From CAZVFX01 sp964626565 (GTDB lineage Bacteria; Myxococcota_A; UBA9042; CAIXZC01): a stretch of 6,889 nt of DNA. How positions within the stretch are numbered: position 1 is the stretch's first letter; every line of letters starts with the position of its first letter. This document shows positions 5,168-6,889 of the stretch, in pieces. A program made the position numbers and the translations under genes. The stretch lies in contig CAZVFX010000223.1 in the NCBI GenBank assembly GCA_964626565.1, positions 1 to 6,889 of the forward strand. Reading direction: 5' to 3'. The notes beneath the pieces are model-generated. The model was not told where the DNA came from, did no database searches, and saw only the letters and a list, made by a program, of their open reading frames with translations.

Positions 5168-6889
5168 CTACGCCCCCGCCTCCGGGACTCCAGCCAGAGT
5201 CATGGTGATCGTACGCATGATGCGATCGGTTTCAGAGAGGATCTTGATAATGCGCTGGTAATGCTTCACGTCCTCGAAGCTGAGAACCCGGCCCTTGCGG
5301 TCCTTCAGCCATTTCCGGGCAGGTTGATAGCCACCGATGAAGAAATTCCACGAAATCTCAGACACGCCATCGAAGTACTGGGTCTTATTGACCCAGACCT
5401 TGCCGTCCTTGAAGTGCGTTTTGCCCACCACCGCGTCGCCCTCGCCCTTGAAGGGATATGGGGTCGCACCAATGGCCTGTGCCTCCATCAGATGCAACCT
5501 ACGAAGTTGGCCGCCCTTGTCGGACACGTCCCAGAATTCGTCCGGGTTGGCAGGCCACGGAATACGGGGGAAGGCGTTCCTCAGAAACACAGCATAAGTT
5601 TGGCGATAATGGGGGCAATGCAGGACGCCGTAGAGGTAGTCAAACACAGCCATTTCATCCGGGGCGCCCCTATTTGAGCTAGTGGCTCGGCCTTGAATTC
5701 GAGCGTAGAGGGCTGGGTCGAAGTTCAGCGAATGAGCCTGGTCAAGGTCTCGATCGGACGGATAGAGATAGAGGGGAAAGTTCATTGCGTTCGAGCTCGT
5801 AGTCCCCGAGAGAAAGATCGCCTCTGTCGGTTCTCCAGTAACGAATGCATGTGCAAAATTGAGGTCTCTGTTCGCTTTCGGCACGAGCAGTCCGATATTA
5901 TCACGGCCCACGTAATGCGACATAACTTGTTTCACCGGCCAACCCACGAAACCTCGGGCGACGCCGGAGTAGTAGATGTAGCGCTTGTCAAACGGACGGT
6001 AGTTGACCCTGGCAATTGGCGGCGAAACGACATGTAGGTGGGCATCGTTCCTTGCCCATTCATATCTCCAATCTCTTACGTCTTCAGGGAGCTTGTATTT
6101 GGCCCGAAATTCATCTTCTGACATGTGTAGGATATCCTGAAGCGACTGCTCAACTCCTTCTCTGGTGGACTGAATGCACAGATGGTCCCGCTTCGTCACA
6201 ATTCCGTTGCCCTTCACTCGAAACAACCGTTCAAGGGCTATCCCGCGCTCGAATCGCTGCTCCATTTGGTAGTCCCACGGAATGAGCATGTGCCTCGGCG
6301 CTCGGCTCCCGATCGGCGCAAATCGACTGTCCGAGATTCTCATGCTCCACAGCTGGGAGTACTTCGCTTCTCGATCACCCCAGAGATCGGCGTGTCGGAT
6401 CTCCACGCCACCTCTCTCACCGCCAGATTTCTTTACAGCAATAACGATCGCCACCCCCTGCTGAATGTCGAACACATTTTTGTCCGCATCGCCATCAGGT
6501 GGCATCTCCTTCTTCTTCGAGTTGCCGTGCAGGTCCAGCACATAGAGTTTGTCGAAGGTCCTGAGGAGGTGCCAACGCATGCCGCGGAAGGTTGGATTGT
6601 CAAGATACCCATGGTTCGTAATCAATCCCAAGACGCCCTCGCCGTTCCGCTCAATCAGATGTTCGGCGAAGCGGATAAACTTCACATAGTCATCGTTGAG
6701 CCACTTTGAGGTGCGCTCTTTCAGCTTGTCCTTACCGCCCGGTTCCATCTTGTATGGCTGCAACAGGTCCATGATCCACTCGCCCTTGTTGGCGCTTTCG
6801 CCCGAGTAGGGAGGATTGCCGACGACGCACATGATGGGGGCCTGACGCTTGATCTTGTTGGCTTCTCGTGCTTCTCGGGTAAGCCATTG
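5168..6889 (-). CDS. Type ISP-like restriction-modification enzyme, methyltransferase motif IV and C-terminal specificity region, 5'-partial
   Basis: The minus-strand frame is open from the right edge to TAG (5170-5168), giving 573 visible residues. The first ATG (6832) lies only five residues before the catalytic motif, so it is not the true start and the gene continues past 6889. GNPPYSG (24-30; NPPY at 25-28, bases 6817-6806) is motif IV of N6-adenine methyltransferases. It is followed by features typical of type ISP/IIG-like enzymes: DLHGN (119-123), NVFDIQQGVAI (138-148), YRPFDKRYIYY (297-307), FPLYLY (371-376), YLYGVLH (418-424), FPRIPWP (440-446) and GYQPARKWLKDRKG (520-533). Together these are the catalytic half of the methyltransferase and the C-terminal specificity domain that reads the target site. 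AdoMet motif I, and any helicase or nuclease domains, would be upstream. Full type ISP enzymes such as LlaGI are about 1,570 residues, and shorter relatives lack the nuclease/helicase part, so restriction activity cannot be judged here. No frameshift or stop interrupts the visible part. Sampled GC is lower than in the convergent gene. Confidence 0.92.
   Translation of the reverse strand, partial: QWLTREAREANKIKRQAPIMCVVGNPPYSGESANKGEWIMDLLQPYKMEPGGKDKLKERTSKWLNDDYVKFIRFAEHLIERNGEGVLGLITNHGYLDNPTFRGMRWHLLRTFDKLYVLDLHGNSKKKEMPPDGDADKNVFDIQQGVAIVIAVKKSGGERGGVEIRHADLWGDREAKYSQLWSMRISDSRFAPIGSRAPRHMLIPWDYQMEQRFERGIALERLFRVKGNGIVTKRDHLCIQSTREGVEQSLQDILHMSEDEFRAKYKLPEDVRDWRYEWARNDAHLHVVSPPIARVNYRPFDKRYIYYSGVARGFVGWPVKQVMSHYVGRDNIGLLVPKANRDLNFAHAFVTGEPTEAIFLSGTTSSNAMNFPLYLYPSDRDLDQAHSLNFDPALYARIQGRATSSNRGAPDEMAVFDYLYGVLHCPHYRQTYAVFLRNAFPRIPWPANPDEFWDVSDKGGQLRRLHLMEAQAIGATPYPFKGEGDAVVGKTHFKDGKVWVNKTQYFDGVSEISWNFFIGGYQPARKWLKDRKGRVLSFEDVKHYQRIIKILSETDRIMRTITMTLAGVPEAGA

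Noticed and set aside
5105..5677. 190-codon plus-strand ORF with a fairly protein-like composition
   Set aside because: It runs antisense to the conserved specificity region of the restriction-modification gene. Its start is a GTG without a ribosome binding site. The good composition follows from mirrored codon structure.

Overview
The window looks like an accessory (defence-type) segment of a high-GC bacterial genome. It holds two large genes that point at each other. Both are cut by the window edges, and a roughly 540-base convergent intergenic region separates them. The organism cannot be named from this sequence. A strong AGGAGGT Shine-Dalgarno site, the GC-rich coding DNA and the gene families present are all bacterial.

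Bases 1-4629 (+) are one uninterrupted reading frame that is already open at base 1, giving 1,542 visible residues. It is the C-terminal part of a giant protein ending in a DUF3883-type domain (restriction-endonuclease-like fold, also at the C-terminus of plant NO VEIN). That domain keeps a GREGE helix, a GFD aspartate and a VEVKSS (ExK) strand. Bacterial proteins of this build often begin with a sacsin/Hsp90-like ATPase. That part, if present, lies upstream of the window. The approximately 1,370 residues before the domain match nothing I recognise.

Bases 4630-5167 are intergenic. From left to right they contain a perfect 16-bp palindrome just after the first gene, a very short minus-strand ORF (29 codons) with a near-ideal ribosome binding site and an extended -10 promoter, and a hairpin plus T-tract that fits an intrinsic terminator for the right-hand gene.

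Bases 5168-6889 (-) are the C-terminal 573 residues of a type ISP-like restriction-modification enzyme. They start just before the methyltransferase motif IV (NPPY) and run through the whole specificity (target recognition) region. The AdoMet-binding motif I, and any helicase or nuclease domains, lie beyond base 6889.

Taken together, a type ISP-like DNA methyltransferase/restriction protein sits beside a giant protein with a nuclease-like C-terminus. This suggests a defence locus in which the methylase marks self DNA and the giant protein may act as an additional effector. That functional link is an inference from proximity. The two genes are convergent, so they are not in one operon, and sampled base composition differs between them, which would also fit separate acquisition.
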